Shown piece by piece: positions 46,238-58,149 of a stretch of 64,000 nt of DNA. The translations under genes and the position numbers were made by a program. The notes beneath the pieces were generated by a model, which ran no database searches, was not told the origin of the DNA, and saw nothing but the letters and a program-made list of their open reading frames with translations. The stretch is taken from positions 7,440,001 through 7,504,000 of the forward strand of contig CANTUV010000072.1 in assembly GCA_947685225.1 (NCBI GenBank). The letters are read 5' to 3'. The stretch is from Garcia nutans. Its lineage: Eukaryota; Streptophyta; Magnoliopsida; Malpighiales; Euphorbiaceae. Within the stretch, counting starts at the first letter, position 1; each line of letters begins with the position of its first letter.

Positions 46238-49200
46238 AATCAGCACCTGCATTCACAAATTAAAAGTTACATTTTGTACGAAATCATCCAGTTTAAACAT
46301 TGGAAATCATAGGAAACAGCTGCAGGTTTGATAACCATCAGCCAACAGGTAAGAATTATATGTGAAAATGCATTTTTGTAGAATGTTGATGTAAGCCTGC
46401 ATTTTATCACGTTGCTATGTAAATAACTCATAAGTTAATTGGGACACGGCTAAAGTAAAATCCTACTACGAGACTAAAACAAAACAGAATTAGTAAAAAA
46501 TAAACTATAGCTTGCACAACAGACAAGATAGCTACAAGTTCTTTAGTCGATTAGATTAATGAAAGTGGTTAAGGACTTATTTCAGGTGCATTTGAAATGA
46601 CACTTATTTTAAAGCCACATTCAACAAGACCTGTGTCCACAACCATGAACCTGAACTGTATCAAATCAAAGAAAACCTATGCATTATTTAAGTCAAATCT
46701 CAATATTTCAAATTCCTCTGTCCAAACCAGTGAAAGGCTTATCTATCTCTTCCAGTAAAAAAATATTCACATGGCTAAAATTTAGTCAAAGATTAACAAA
46801 CAGGACATGGGCTGTATTTCGGAGCAAGAAAAAATATTAACAGCGACATTTGCAGTATTCTACTCATTGCAGCCGGAAACAAAAAGAAGCAAAAAGAAAC
46901 TTCTAAGAACTAAGAAGAGGAAGAAAAATATTATACAATAACATAATAACAGATAAAATTAAAAAAAATTGCAGAGTGACAAAAGTATATAATGAACCTC
47001 AAAGGCTGGAACTGAGGGAGTGAATGCAGAGCCGCAGTGAGTGGTGGGCGGGTTAGAGAGAAAGGTATAAGAGGAAGAAGAAATATGGATGTGCCGTGCG
47101 TTTTTAGGTCAAGACTGAAGATTTCGAAAGAGGGAAGGAAGAGAACAAAGTTAGGTCTAGCAATGGAAAGAGGGAAGGAGGAGAACAAATTTGGGTTTAG
47201 TTTCTGAAGCTTTCTACCCGTGAAAATGGAAACAAATTAGGTATACATAGAGAAATCGAAAGAGGGAAGGAGGAGATAGGACAGAGAAATAGAAAGAGGG
47301 AAGGAGGAGATAGGAGAGAGAAATCGAAAGAGGGTCTGTTTAGGTTTATTGTTAAATTTCAAAACGGCCGTGTTTTGGGCAAAATGGGGGCAAATGAAAA
47401 TTTTTTTGGGAAATAAAGGGGGGAATTTAAGTGTTCAAAATATTGCTCAAGTTTTGACATCCCTCTTTTGAAACAAAATGAATTTTTCAAATTTTTGTTA
47501 AATTAACTTTACAAATTCACTTATATAGATGACTCATAAAATTCAATTTATAATTCATCCATAAGTGCTTAAGGCAATACAATTTAAATAATTAGTAGTG
47601 ATAAATTTCTATGGAACCCTATATAATTATAAAATTTAGTGTTGATGTAAATTAGATTGAGCAAAAACTAAATAAGTCTAACATTGAAAAATTTTAACGA
47701 ATACTTGTATATACTTATATATACTTGTATATATGAATAAGCAAGTCCACAAGAATACTTGTATATATATTTGTATTTGTGTTTGTGTTCTTTTATCAGT
47801 TAATTGTATTGGAAAATTTGAGTGCAAGGGCAGTAGGTTTCACAGGTATATACTAATATATACTTGTATATATACTAATATAAACTTGTATATATTTGTA
47901 TATACTAATATATATACGTGTATATACTTGTATATTTACAAGTATATATATTTGTATATACTAATATAATATATACTTATATATACTTGTATATATACTA
48001 ATATAAACTTGTATATATTTGTATATACTAATATATATACTTGTATATACTAATATATAATTGTATATACTTGTATATATACTAACATATACTAATATAT
48101 ATATATATATTATATACTAATATAATATATACTTATATATACTTGTATATATACTAATATAAACTTGTATATATTTGTATATACTTGTATATATACTTGT
48201 ATATACTTGTATATTTACAAGTATATATATTAACATATACTAATATATATACTAATATATTTTCTTGTATATATACTAACATATACTAATATATATACTT
48301 GTATATATACTAATATATACTTGTATATATTTATATATATACTTCTATATACATGTATATACTTATATATATTTATAATATATACTTGTATTCCTACTTA
48401 TATAATATCATATTATATCTAAATCATTATTTAACGGTGGACTTTAAAATTTCTAATGGGTTTATGAAATATTTATAAATCCAAACCTTAGCTTTTAATA
48501 CTTAGTCAAGTTTATTTGGCTTAAGAAAGCCTAACTTCCATACATTGCAAATAGCCACTGGATCCTTAGCATGTTATTATTATAAGAAAATCTAACTTCC
48601 ATTAAACGTCCAAGCTTCTATTTCTGCTTCATCTCTCATTCCTCTTTCAGCTTCATTAGTCGTGGTTCTCTCGCTGCCAAACCCTAAGCACCACTCTCCT
48701 TGTTGCGGTCTTCATTAATGCCGGCCGTCTCCTTGCTGCCGGCCGTCTCCTTTGTCAGTAACTGCATTGTCCCAATTAAGTCGAAAGAAGATTATTTTTT
48801 TACTTATGAGCCGTAAGTAATCGTCCCATAGAGATCATCCCATAGAATCCATTCCTCTGTTTAATCTAATTGAATTATTGCATTGTATTTTCAGATTACT
48901 ATAATGTTGCATTGATATTTTTCAGGTTACTATAATGTTGTTCTGTCCCTTCAATTTTCTGCTTAAATTTCAAGATCTACAGTATGTGTCCATGCTTCTG
49001 ATTTCTCTGCTTGTTTATAAGTCTTTGGCTAAAATTTGATGCCTATCAGTTGAAATGGTATGTTGAGTTGTGTCAGTGAATTGAGGATTATTTGTGGATT
49101 CAGGTTGTTCTGAATGAAGTTGAATGTCTGTTAAAACGTCTGTTAAAATTTATTTTGTTGTGAGATCTATAAACAGAAAACCTTTCACTCCTGACTTGCA

Positions 49201-49526
49201 ACCAAGAAATACCCCTTTCCTTGCTCTTGGTGCTAGCTTTTCTTTTCAATGACAACTTTTAAGTTCTATATGTGAACCCTTTTTCTTTCTCCTTCAGGTT
49301 GAACAATTACATAACAGTCCAAGCTTCCTCATGCAACTTTATTCAAACCACAACAACCATATGATAGCTGTCCTCGAGAAACCTTCATAGAAGTTAGCTG
49401 CAACATCTGCTCTCGCATCTGAGGTGAATATACTTCCCTTCCAGGTTCTATTTGACTTTTGGGCATAATTCAGTGGTCCAACTAACTGAATTATTGCTCA
49501 AATTGCAGAACTGGTCCAACTCAAAG
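46238..49526. other. CACTA central spacer with minisatellite and (TATATACTTGTA)-type repeats
   Basis: Intergenic region between the two divergent CACTA genes. At about 47145-47335 a purine-rich ~32-bp unit (AGAAATCGAAAGAGGGAAGG...) is repeated about 2.6 times. At about 47690-48415 a ~700-bp run of TATATAC(T)TGTATA and ACTAATATA words makes a long AT-rich, self-complementary tract. The part from 48600 to 49500 holds CT-rich and ordinary sequence, probably the promoter and 5' untranslated exons of the TNP2 gene. No protein gene was recognised. Confidence 0.7.
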
Positions 49527-52500
49527 ATGGATAGATCTTGGTTGAAGGCTGATAGAAGAACAAGAGAGTTTCAAATAGGTGTGGAAGAGTTGTTAATGTT
49601 TGCATTTGAGAATGGGTTTGATGAAACAAAAATTAGTTGTCCATGCTTAAGATGCGCTCACAGTAAATCGTGGAAGGCTCAAACTATTAGGGATCATCTT
49701 TTCCAATATGGTATTGATCAAACCTATACTTGCTGGATATGGCACAGAGAGTCAAATCCAAAAGGGAGTCCTTTAGTTGTTGAAACCAATTGTTTCTCAG
49801 AATCAGTTGATCAAATTGGTATAAGAACGGGCATGATAATGTCGACAATGATGATATTTCATTAGATTCCTCTGATTTCATTAACCATGTTGAAGGTGAA
49901 CATGAACCCCTTTATCTGGGATGCAAGGGTTATACTAAGATGAAAGCTTTAGTCAAGTTATATAACTTGAAAGCAAAGCATGGCATTTCTGATACATGCT
50001 TCTCTGATATTCTTCTTTTGCTTGGGTCAATGCTTTCAGAAGGCAATAGTATCCCTTCTTCCTTCAGTGAAGCCAAGAAAACCTTATGTGCTATGGGTAT
50101 GGAGTATGAAAAAATACATGTGTGCCCGAATGATTGTCTCTTATATCGTGGTGAGAGAGATGAAGATGAGACAATTTGCCGCATATGTGGAGCCTCTAGA
50201 TGGAAGCTGGACAAGAAAGGAAAAGAATTGGAAGGGGTCCCCGCTAAGGTTCTATGGTATTTTCCATTAATACCAAGGTTGAGGGATTTGTTCAATACAG
50301 CTCAAATTGCAAAGGAAATGACTTGGCATGACACCGGGCGACAAAAGGATGGTAAAATTAGACATCCGGCAGACTCACAAACATGGAAGGTGGTCGACCA
50401 AAAGTGGCCTGAGTTCGCTTCGGAGACAAGAAACCTTCGGTTAGCTTTATCTACCGATGGATTCAATCCCTTCCGTGGATTATCAACTGATTACTCATGT
50501 TGGCCTGTTTTGCTATGTATTTACAACTTACCACCTTGGCTTTGTATGAAGAGAAAGTATATTATGTTAAGTTTGTTGATATCCGGACTGAATCAGCCCG
50601 GAAATGATATTGATGTGTTCCTTCAGCCACTTATAGAAGATCTTCAAGTGTTATGGAATGGGAAACAAGTGTATGATGCATATAAGAAAGAGTTCTTCAT
50701 ACTAAGGGGAATTTTGTTGTGGACAATTAGTGATTATCCAGCCTTAGGCAACTTGTCGGGCAATATCATTAAAGGGTATAATGCTTGTACTGTCTGTGCT
50801 GATAAAACAAAAGCTACCAGGTTGGCAAATTATCGTAAGACGGTGGTTATGAGGCATCGTAGGTGGTTGCCCCGTTATCATCCATATCGAAGGCAAAAAA
50901 TAGCCTTTGATAACACCGTGGAGAAGTTGTCGGCTCCTATTCCGTTAACTGGAGAGGAGGTCTTTGAAAGGGTACAACCACTAAGGGGCCATGTCTATGG
51001 TAAGACACAACGCCAACCTCGATTGAATAAATGTGAACCTCGACCTATTTGGAAGAAGATGTCTATATTTTTCCAACTTGAGTATTGGAAATTTTTTCCG
51101 GTTAGGCATGTCCTTGATGTGATGCATATCGAGAAAAATATATGTGAAGCTTTGACTGGTACCTTGCTAAATATACCAGGGAAGTCAAAAGATAAGGAGT
51201 TTGTCCGTCTTGATATGGCTGAAATGGGAATAAGAACGGAGCTGAGGCCAAAAACTCCCGGAAAAAAAAGAGAAGTTGCCGACGGCATCTTGGAACTTAT
51301 TGCATAAAGAAAAGAAGATTGTCTGCTCCTCCTTGGTTGGCATGAAGTTACCTAATGGTTTTTGTTCAAACATTAAGGGTCTAGTATCAATGGAAAATCT
51401 TCGACTTGTTGGAATGAAATCTCATAACTGCCATACAATGTTGCATCACTTACTCCCCATCGCAATTCGGTCAGTACTACAAAAACAGGTTAGGTGCACT
51501 ATTATTAGGTTTTGCCTCTTCTTCAAGGCAATTTGCAGTAAAGTCATCGAGGTGGATAAACTGGAAAAAATGCAAGCTCAGTTGGTGGAGACCATATGCT
51601 TGCTAGAAAAGTACTTCCCCCCTTCCTTCTTTGATATAATGATCCATCTCTCAATTCATCTTGTGAGAGAGGTTGAGCTCTGTGGGCCAATCTTCCTTCG
51701 CTGGATGTACCCTTTCGAGAGATATATGAAGACTTTCAAGGGTTATGTACGGAATCGGGCTCGTCCGGAAGGGTGCATTGCTGAGGCCTATGTTGCAGAA
51801 GAGGCCGTTGAGTGTTTGGTCAACTTTGAAGAAGCAACTGTTGGATTGCCGAAAAATAGTAGGGATAAGAATGACTCAAAATACAGACCCTTATCTGGTG
51901 CAACAGTGATAACGCCAAGTAAGAAGGACTTGCACCTAGCACATTTGTGTCTTCTCCAAAATTGTAATGACGTTCGACCATATTTTGAGTAAGTTACTTC
52001 AATTTGTTTTTGTTATTTCCTTATTTTCTGCATTTTGTTTCAAAAATTAATAAAGTTGATTTTACTTGCAGTGAACATATGGCTTCTTTGGTGAAAATAT
52101 ATCCACAACATGAAAATGATGAAGAGTGGCTAAAGAACATGCAAAATGAAACATTCCCCAAGTGGTTTCATAAAAAGGTTAAATCTTATAGCCCAAGTAT
52201 TTTGCTGCAATTTGCATCAAAAATAGGCCTGTTTCTTTATATATTTTACTGAAAAATAATGAATGCCCTGTACTTGTGAATTCTTTTGAAATACTACAAT
52301 ATTTATCTTCTCTCAAAGGCTATATCATACTTATGGCCAATTTAATTTTTTGGACAGATTGCATCAGAATTACTTGATGAGAAGAATACAGTAACTAAGG
52401 ATATAATGTGGATTGCAGCAGGGCCTAACAAGGATGTAGCTACATTCAGTGGCTATAGAATCAACGGTATTACCTTCAGCACCAAAGAACGTGATGATAC

Positions 52501-52993
52501 TCGGCAAGTTCAGTGCAGCGGTGTTTGTGTAGATGCCGATACAATGCTTGTGAAGGGTAAGGATAAAAATATCGAGCATACTTCACATACATTTTATGGA
52601 GTTATTACAAGTATTTGGGAGTTGGACTATAACCACTTTAGGGTTCCTATCTTTCGTTGTAATTGGGTAGATATGAACAAAGGGGTTAAAGTAGATGACT
52701 TGGGATATACATTGGTTAATTTGAACAAATTAGGTTTTCTAAATGATCCTTTTGTGTTAGGAAAACATGTCAAGCAAGTTTGTTACATAGATGACCCTCT
52801 TGAAAAATTATGGTCAGTTGTCTTAAAATTACCTGACAAGTACTATGATGAAAGTGATGATGAAAATGAGGGATCTGTAGAAATAGAACTTGAGAATGAG
52901 CTACATTTGCCAACGTTCCCATATGTTGATGAACTCGATGAAGAAAACAGTAGTTACATGCGGGAGGAAGAAGAATTGATTCAGCTGTCATGA
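49527..52993 (+). pseudogene. TNP2: CACTA TNP2-type transposase, frameshifted
   Basis: DDE-type transposase that recognises the CACTA ends and cuts them. ATG at 49527 (MDRSWLKADRR) opens a Transpos_assoc zinc domain (CPCLRCAHS). A frame change near 49825 leads into the TNP2 domain, readable from about 49830 through the ATG at 49940 to 51305, with blocks CPNDCLLYRGE, LALSTDGFNPF and HVLDVMHIEKN. A second frameshift at an A8 run (about 51259-51266) leads into a DUF4218-type region (LPIAIRS, FPPSFFDIMIHL, RWMYPFERYMK). A GTAAGT intron (51989-52071) and another (about 52178-52360) join it to a DUF4216-type region (FYGVITSIWELDY, FRCNWVDMNKGVK) ending in an acidic tail at 52993. Domain order matches complete plant CACTA transposases. 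Two frameshifts suggest it is dead unless they are sequence errors in homopolymers. Confidence 0.9.
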
Positions 52994-53409
52994 TGGTAAT
53001 AATTTCATTTGTTTTAAGTTCTATTTTGAAATTATGTCCTGCCATTAATTTTTCCATCGTTTATACTTGCAGGTCCAACATCCTTAATGCCTGTCACAAC
53101 TCCCTGCTGCCTGTAGAATAAATTGTTTATATCATTCACAATTTAATGAAAGATTGTTTGGACGCTTTGTTGAAAGTTTTGTGTTTCTTATTTAAATTTG
53201 TTGAAAGTTTCATTTGTACCTATCATTCGATTTGTATCTTTATTTGACACTTTGTTCAAAGATTTGGTTATATAATTTATTGAATCATGTGGTTTTTGCT
53301 CTGACAACATACTGGTGGATTTGGTTTAACACTTGTCAGTGGAGGATTTCATTTGATTTGTGTTTTTGGATTCATTTGTGTATAGGGATTACCCTCTTGA
53401 ATGAAGGCA

Positions 53410-53951
53410 TTTTTTTTCACACTCAGTTAATCAGACAACGGTTTCTTACGAAAAACTGTTGTCTGAACATATATTATACAATGGTATGAATAGTTAATCA
53501 GACAACTTTTTAAATAACCGTTGTCTGAAACATCTTATCAGACAACGGTTTTTTTTTACAAAAAAACACTTGTCTGAACGTATATTACACAACGGTTTTA
53601 AAACCGTTGTCTGTATGCTTAATTCAGACAACGGTTTTTTAATACCATTGTCTGAAACACTGAATTATACAACACATTCGAAAAAACCATTGTCTGAAAT
53701 ATCATATCAGACAACGGTTTTGTATTACCAGAAAAACAGTTGTCTGAACATATATTACACAACGGTCCCTAAAACACCGTTGTCTGGTGTGACCAAAATG
53801 ATAGCTAATAGACAACGCTTAAAAAAAAACCAAAAACAGTTGTCTGAAAACTAATCAGACAACGGTTTTTTGGAAAAAAAAACCGTTGTCTGTTATTTTC
53901 AGACAATGGTTTTTTCCTTAACCGTTGTCTGATGACAGTTGTCTGATTCAG
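53410..53951. repeat. CACTA subterminal repeat array (CAGACAACGG / CCGTTGTCTG)
   Basis: More than a dozen copies of CAGACAACGGTTTT or its complement, alternating in orientation, often as facing pairs with short A/T spacers. Such subterminal motifs are the binding sites of TNPA-like proteins in En/Spm. The matching left array is absent. Confidence 0.88.
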
Positions 53952-53965
53952 TTTTTCTTGTAGTG
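53952..53965. repeat. Right terminal inverted repeat of the CACTA element
   Basis: TTTTTCTTGTAGTG, complement of CACTACAAGAAAAA. The 3 bp that follow (CAT) would be one copy of the target duplication; its partner cannot be checked because the left end is gone. Confidence 0.9.
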
Positions 53966-55758
53966 CATTTTCTTGCCAAAAATTTATCTATGGAACTTTT
54001 GCTATGGATGCCTAAATGTGTTGTTTGAGTTTGAATTCAATTTTTGAGTGGTATTTTTGAATCCATGTGGTGATTGGGTTGTTTAAATTCAAATGAAATC
54101 TAATGTTTTCAATGATTTTGGTAAAAGAGTTTATGAACTCCATTTAGTCCAAATTGATTTAAACAATCAAGTTATTTTAAAAGGGAAGTATTTAAGTCTT
54201 CATTACATTATTAGGGAAGCTTTGAAATGGGTTTAGAACAAAAAAATAAACAATTTTGCACCACATGCAAGTGGGGGCCGAATTGGTGCCCTTTAGGAGC
54301 CAATTCTGGACCCAACTTTGGGCAGCCGGTTGAGGCAGGAAACGATGGAATTTTTTGACAAAATTTTACATGCAATTAGACAACATATGAAATAAGTTTC
54401 CTGTAAAATTTCAGCCAAAAATAAGATCATACCTGGTCAAATGCATGACTGAAATTGACTGAAATTTAGACGAAAACCAGATTTTACTATTCATATGGTC
54501 ATGCCATTTGCGTTGCCGATTTTACGCGACGTGTTACTATTCTTTTGGTTATTTTATGGAATGGTTCTAATGTGATTTGAAGTGTGTGGAAATGACTAGG
54601 AATGGTGGTAAACACTTGGAAATGAAACAGCCTTTAGCCACAGAGTTAGTACACGACGAAATGGCATGACTTCGTAAAAATGAAAAGGGGTGTGCAAATC
54701 ATTTGAAAATTTGTGGAAATCTTGGATTTGAATTTTAAACCCTTATGCTATACTTGGTGGTTGAACTTGGTAGATAAGGGTATGGTGCACTATACTAACT
54801 TATGCAGTATTGCTTGAAATTGTGATTGAATTGTTATGATCTGAACTCAATGGTGAGGGCCATTGGGACCAATGGTGAGGGTCATTGGTTATAACCAGGA
54901 TGGTGAGGACCATTTCTATGATTTGATATTGGTGGTGAGGGCCACCCATATTATAGTGGTGAGGGCCACTGCCTTATCGCCATGGTTCTGCTTTTACCAG
55001 TAGAGCAAAAAAAAATTTACAAACTATGACACGACTATTTTATGGCATAAGTTGAATTGTGAATATTTTACAATTTTATTTGAAATCTTTTGAAAAACTT
55101 GGAATTCTTTTTTTGGGAAGTACATTTTTATTTCATTGAAGTGAGCTTTATATTTTATTGCTTATAGTATTTAACATTCATATATTTTATTGCCTTGCTT
55201 GTACAAATACTCTTTACTTTTATTTCCATTGGTAAAGTACCCACTATGCGACATTGCTCAGCGAGTTAAGTTTTCCTTGACTCGTAGGTTCGGAGCAGTA
55301 GCTAACTCTTGGGAAGCGACGACCAGACCCACAGCATCTCAGGGTAGATCTCTTAGTTTCCATTTTGAGATAACTAGTTGTGGCATGTATATATATATAT
55401 AAGATTGAGAATTACTATGTTATACTGTACGTTAGTAGTATGTTATAATAATAAACCTCTACTTTATTTTGTACTAGAAGTGTGAATTCTTCTTGCAGGT
55501 TTGTAGTTGAGGTTATAAGGGGGATTCATTGGGAGTGTATTGAGACTGATTGTGTTCGCATTGGTTTGTGTAAAAATGTTTTCAAAAATCAGAAAAATCA
55601 GTTTTGTCGACACTTGGGACCCAATTTCTAGGCGAACCTCTGGCCAAATTGCTGTAAAAACCGGAACTAAAATTTGACTGAGTAAAATTGGTAGTAACAT
55701 TAGGTTAGTATGGTGCCTCTACTCGACTTACACACGTAGGGCGGGAAGGGGTGTTACA
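53966..55758 (+). repeat. 3' LTR of Gypsy-A, 5' part missing
   Basis: Matches 17575-19331 of the 5' LTR and ends GGGGTGTTACA at 55758. The first ~1 kb of the LTR is missing because the CACTA element and the associated deletion replaced it. The hairpin repeat has five units here (54847-54972) and four in the 5' LTR. The next bases, TTTCT (55759-55763), should be the Gypsy-A target duplication; I found no clear partner at the left because the 5' border is unresolved. Confidence 0.9.
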
Positions 55759-56600
55759 TTTCTCCCTTCCTCTTCCAAGCCCAACCAACTCACCATCTTC
55801 ACCACCATATCTTCACCTTTCTTCTTCTTTCTTCCACCAATTTAAGCAAAATCAAGGGAAACTTACATATAACTTCAAATTTCTTGAAGAATTTACTATA
55901 TTTAGCAAGGTTATTATAAAATATCTAAGGGAAATTAAGAAAGAGAAGGAAGAGTACTTGGAAAGAGGTTAGTGCTTATTTATTCATGATTTATTTTTTA
56001 TGTTGTTTTCTTTGATTTGTTGAATGAGTTTGTTAAGAAAGAAAGTAGGAGTAGGAAATAAACTGAAGGAAAAGTGGACTAAAATCAATGTTTTAATAAT
56101 TTTAAGTGATTATGTATAGTTTTAGCTTGGAAACTATGTTTAAAACAACTTTGGTTTATAAAGACTTAATTTAGGGTTTTGACAAAATTTAGGGTTTGGT
56201 AACAATTTAGGGTTTAGAGATAGTTATAAGTTAATTTCTAAAGAAATTATGTTTGATCTTATAATTCATTAAGAATATTAAAACTTATGAAATTTTTTAT
56301 AAGTACTAAGTTCTAAAAGAAACTCATGAACTTTGAAAGTATTGAGTATGGATTGTGGTATTGTTTTGATAAGTAATTTATAATTAAATGTTTAGTTGAA
56401 AATGAAAAAATAAGTGAAGTTGCCTGAATTATATTGATATTAAACATAGCTTTTGGGTTGAATGGCTAGCCAAAGGGTAAATATCCACAGTGATGGTAGG
56501 CACTTCATGCCATTAGTGGACACATTATGTCATAAGTGACAATGGATATTATTTGCCAATAGTTAATATATTGTGTTAACAATGGGCCTTTGGCCATGCT

Positions 56601-57443
56601 TGTAACATCAAAAAATTTTCCTTTTTAACTGTAATGACCCCACCTGCACGGTCTTACAATAGCTGGTTTATTGGGCCTTTTCTCCCGTAGGTGGACCGTA
56701 GTCCCAGCCCTCAACTCGGCAGGCCGCCACAGTACTGGACTGCCCTCGCGGGCCCTCTAGCAGGATTTGGTTTGTGCTCGCTGGCTCTCTTAAGGGAGAG
56801 GTCAGGTGTTCGATCCGGGGAGGCGACTCCTTTGGGAGCCAAATAAACAAATCCTGCTGGAGGGCCTGCGAGGGCAGTCCAGTACTGTGGCGGCCTGCCA
56901 GGTTGAGGGCTGGGAAACCTAGGGAGAAAAGGCCCAATAGACCAGCTGTCGTAAGACCGTGCAGGTGGGGTCGTTACAGTTAAAAAGGGTATGGAAGAAG
57001 CAAATCCCTCTCTCGAAGCCATGAAATTCGGCCTTGAAGGAAAGAAGAAGAAGAAGAAGACTTTTAATATTCTGTCCTTTTCATCTTTTTTTAACCACAT
57101 ATATATATTAAAATAATTTAATATTTAATTATTTAATTATTTTTTAATAAATTAAAAGTTCTAATTTCTCTCTTCCATTCAAAATTAATTTATTTTTGAA
57201 TTAATTTATTAATTTATTAATTTATAAGATTTAATTACCGAAATACCCTTTTCTTTTAAAAAATGTTGACTTTTATATATGTTATATATATTTTACATAT
57301 ATCACATATATATTCCACTTTTTCATTTAAAATCCCTTCATTTTTCATTTAAAACCATTAATTTAATTTATCTTTTTAAATTATAATTTATTTTATCCAA
57401 TTTTCCAAAAATTAGAAATTTTCAAAAAATTTTGAATGTTACA
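56601..57443 (+). mobile_element. Solo LTR, 843 bp, target duplication ATGCT
   Basis: Begins TGTAACATCAAAAAATTTT and ends TTTTGAATGTTACA, flanked by ATGCT at 56596-56600 and 57444-57448. No internal domain or second LTR is present, so it is a solo LTR left by recombination or a small LTR-like element. It contains the fold-back at 56620-56987 and a GAA microsatellite (about 57042-57060). Strand is not determined by coding content. Confidence 0.82.
56620..56987. repeat. ~368-bp fold-back (long inverted repeat) with tRNA-like T-arm motif
   Basis: Arms of about 140-150 bp (56620-56766 and 56850-56987) are nearly complementary over their whole length, from CCTTTTTAACTGTAA to TTACAGTTAAAAAGG. It is much more GC-rich than its surroundings. 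The ~80-bp loop holds GTGTTCGATCC (56806-56816), which resembles the T-arm/B-box of tRNA genes. Inner ends TGTAATGACCCC/GGGGTCGTTACA resemble LTR termini. The open frames across it on both strands are by-products of the palindrome. Confidence 0.85.
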
Positions 57444-58149
57444 ATGCTCTTGATAGTGGATATTTACTTGCCATCAATGACCCACTATCCAAACTTAAGG
57501 TTTAAATTCAGTGTATAGGGGCAAAATAAGAAGAATTGTTTAAAGCGAGGAAATTGTGTTAAGTGTCTAATCTAGTTAAGAGCATTGAACATTGAATTTT
57601 CTAATGTTATATTTATTTGATTTGTAAATTTAAAAATTTTTATTAAAGTTTTAATGTAGTGATTTCATTTCTTTTGTTGCTTTCTTTACAAATTATAAGT
57701 ATGCAAGCACCACTAAGCTTTGCTTAGCATGTTAGATCTATTTTTGACGCATAGATCAACCGAGAAGAGTAGAGTCTATAGAGTGAGATCCCAAAGTTTC
57801 AGATCAACTGCATCACAAAATGTCCTATGTGAAGTATTTTAAATAATGTATTTTGAACAGTTCACATAATAGTGTTTTTCTTAAATTTTAAGTGACAATT
57901 GTATAAATATGGAAAGTGTGAATTATATATATGTATAATTGGTTTGAATATAGGTTTTTTTAAGTTATAATAGTCACACAATATATATTTATTGTATGAA
58001 TATGTTGTTTGAATGTTGAGCAACTTAATTAAATTTGTGATGTTGATGGAAATTGATGATTTTGAGGATTAGTGGAATATGGGAATGTTGTGTAATGTTT
58101 GAAATTTTTAAGCATTAAATTTTTAAATCATATTGATACGTGACTATAT

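Larger units (their letters stand above)
43395..53965 (+). mobile_element. CACTA (En/Spm) DNA transposon, left end deleted
   Basis: The right end is intact: TTTTTCTTGTAGTG at 53952-53965, the complement of the CACTACAAGAAAAA terminus typical of plant CACTA elements, preceded by about 560 bp of subterminal inverted motifs. Inside are a plus-strand TNP2-type transposase gene and a divergent minus-strand Ptta/En/Spm-type gene. No left terminus or subterminal array exists near 43.4 kb; the minus-strand gene is cut in its last exon at the junction with Gypsy-A RNase H. The right flank is the middle of the Gypsy-A 3' LTR, so the element had inserted into that LTR and a later deletion removed its left end. 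Confidence 0.9.
55759..58140 (+). repeat. Old LTR-like sequence, copy 1 (interrupted by solo LTR)
   Basis: Aligns with 58.2-60.9 kb at three anchors in the same order: a leader segment (55850-55970 vs 58611-58745), the segment GGCTAGCCAAAGGGT (56466 vs 59799 approx.) with GTCATNAGTGACA-type hairpins, and the TTGCTTAGCATGTTAGA module (57720 vs 60340 approx.). Strong divergence indicates age. No protein is encoded; the 73-codon frame near 55751 has no domain. Confidence 0.55.

Noticed and set aside
56774..56830. tRNA gene
   Set aside because: Only a T-arm-like motif is present; no acceptor stem, anticodon arm or clear A box could be built.
56668..57100. Overlapping 69-129 codon frames on both strands
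   Set aside because: They are by-products of the GC-rich palindrome in the fold-back.
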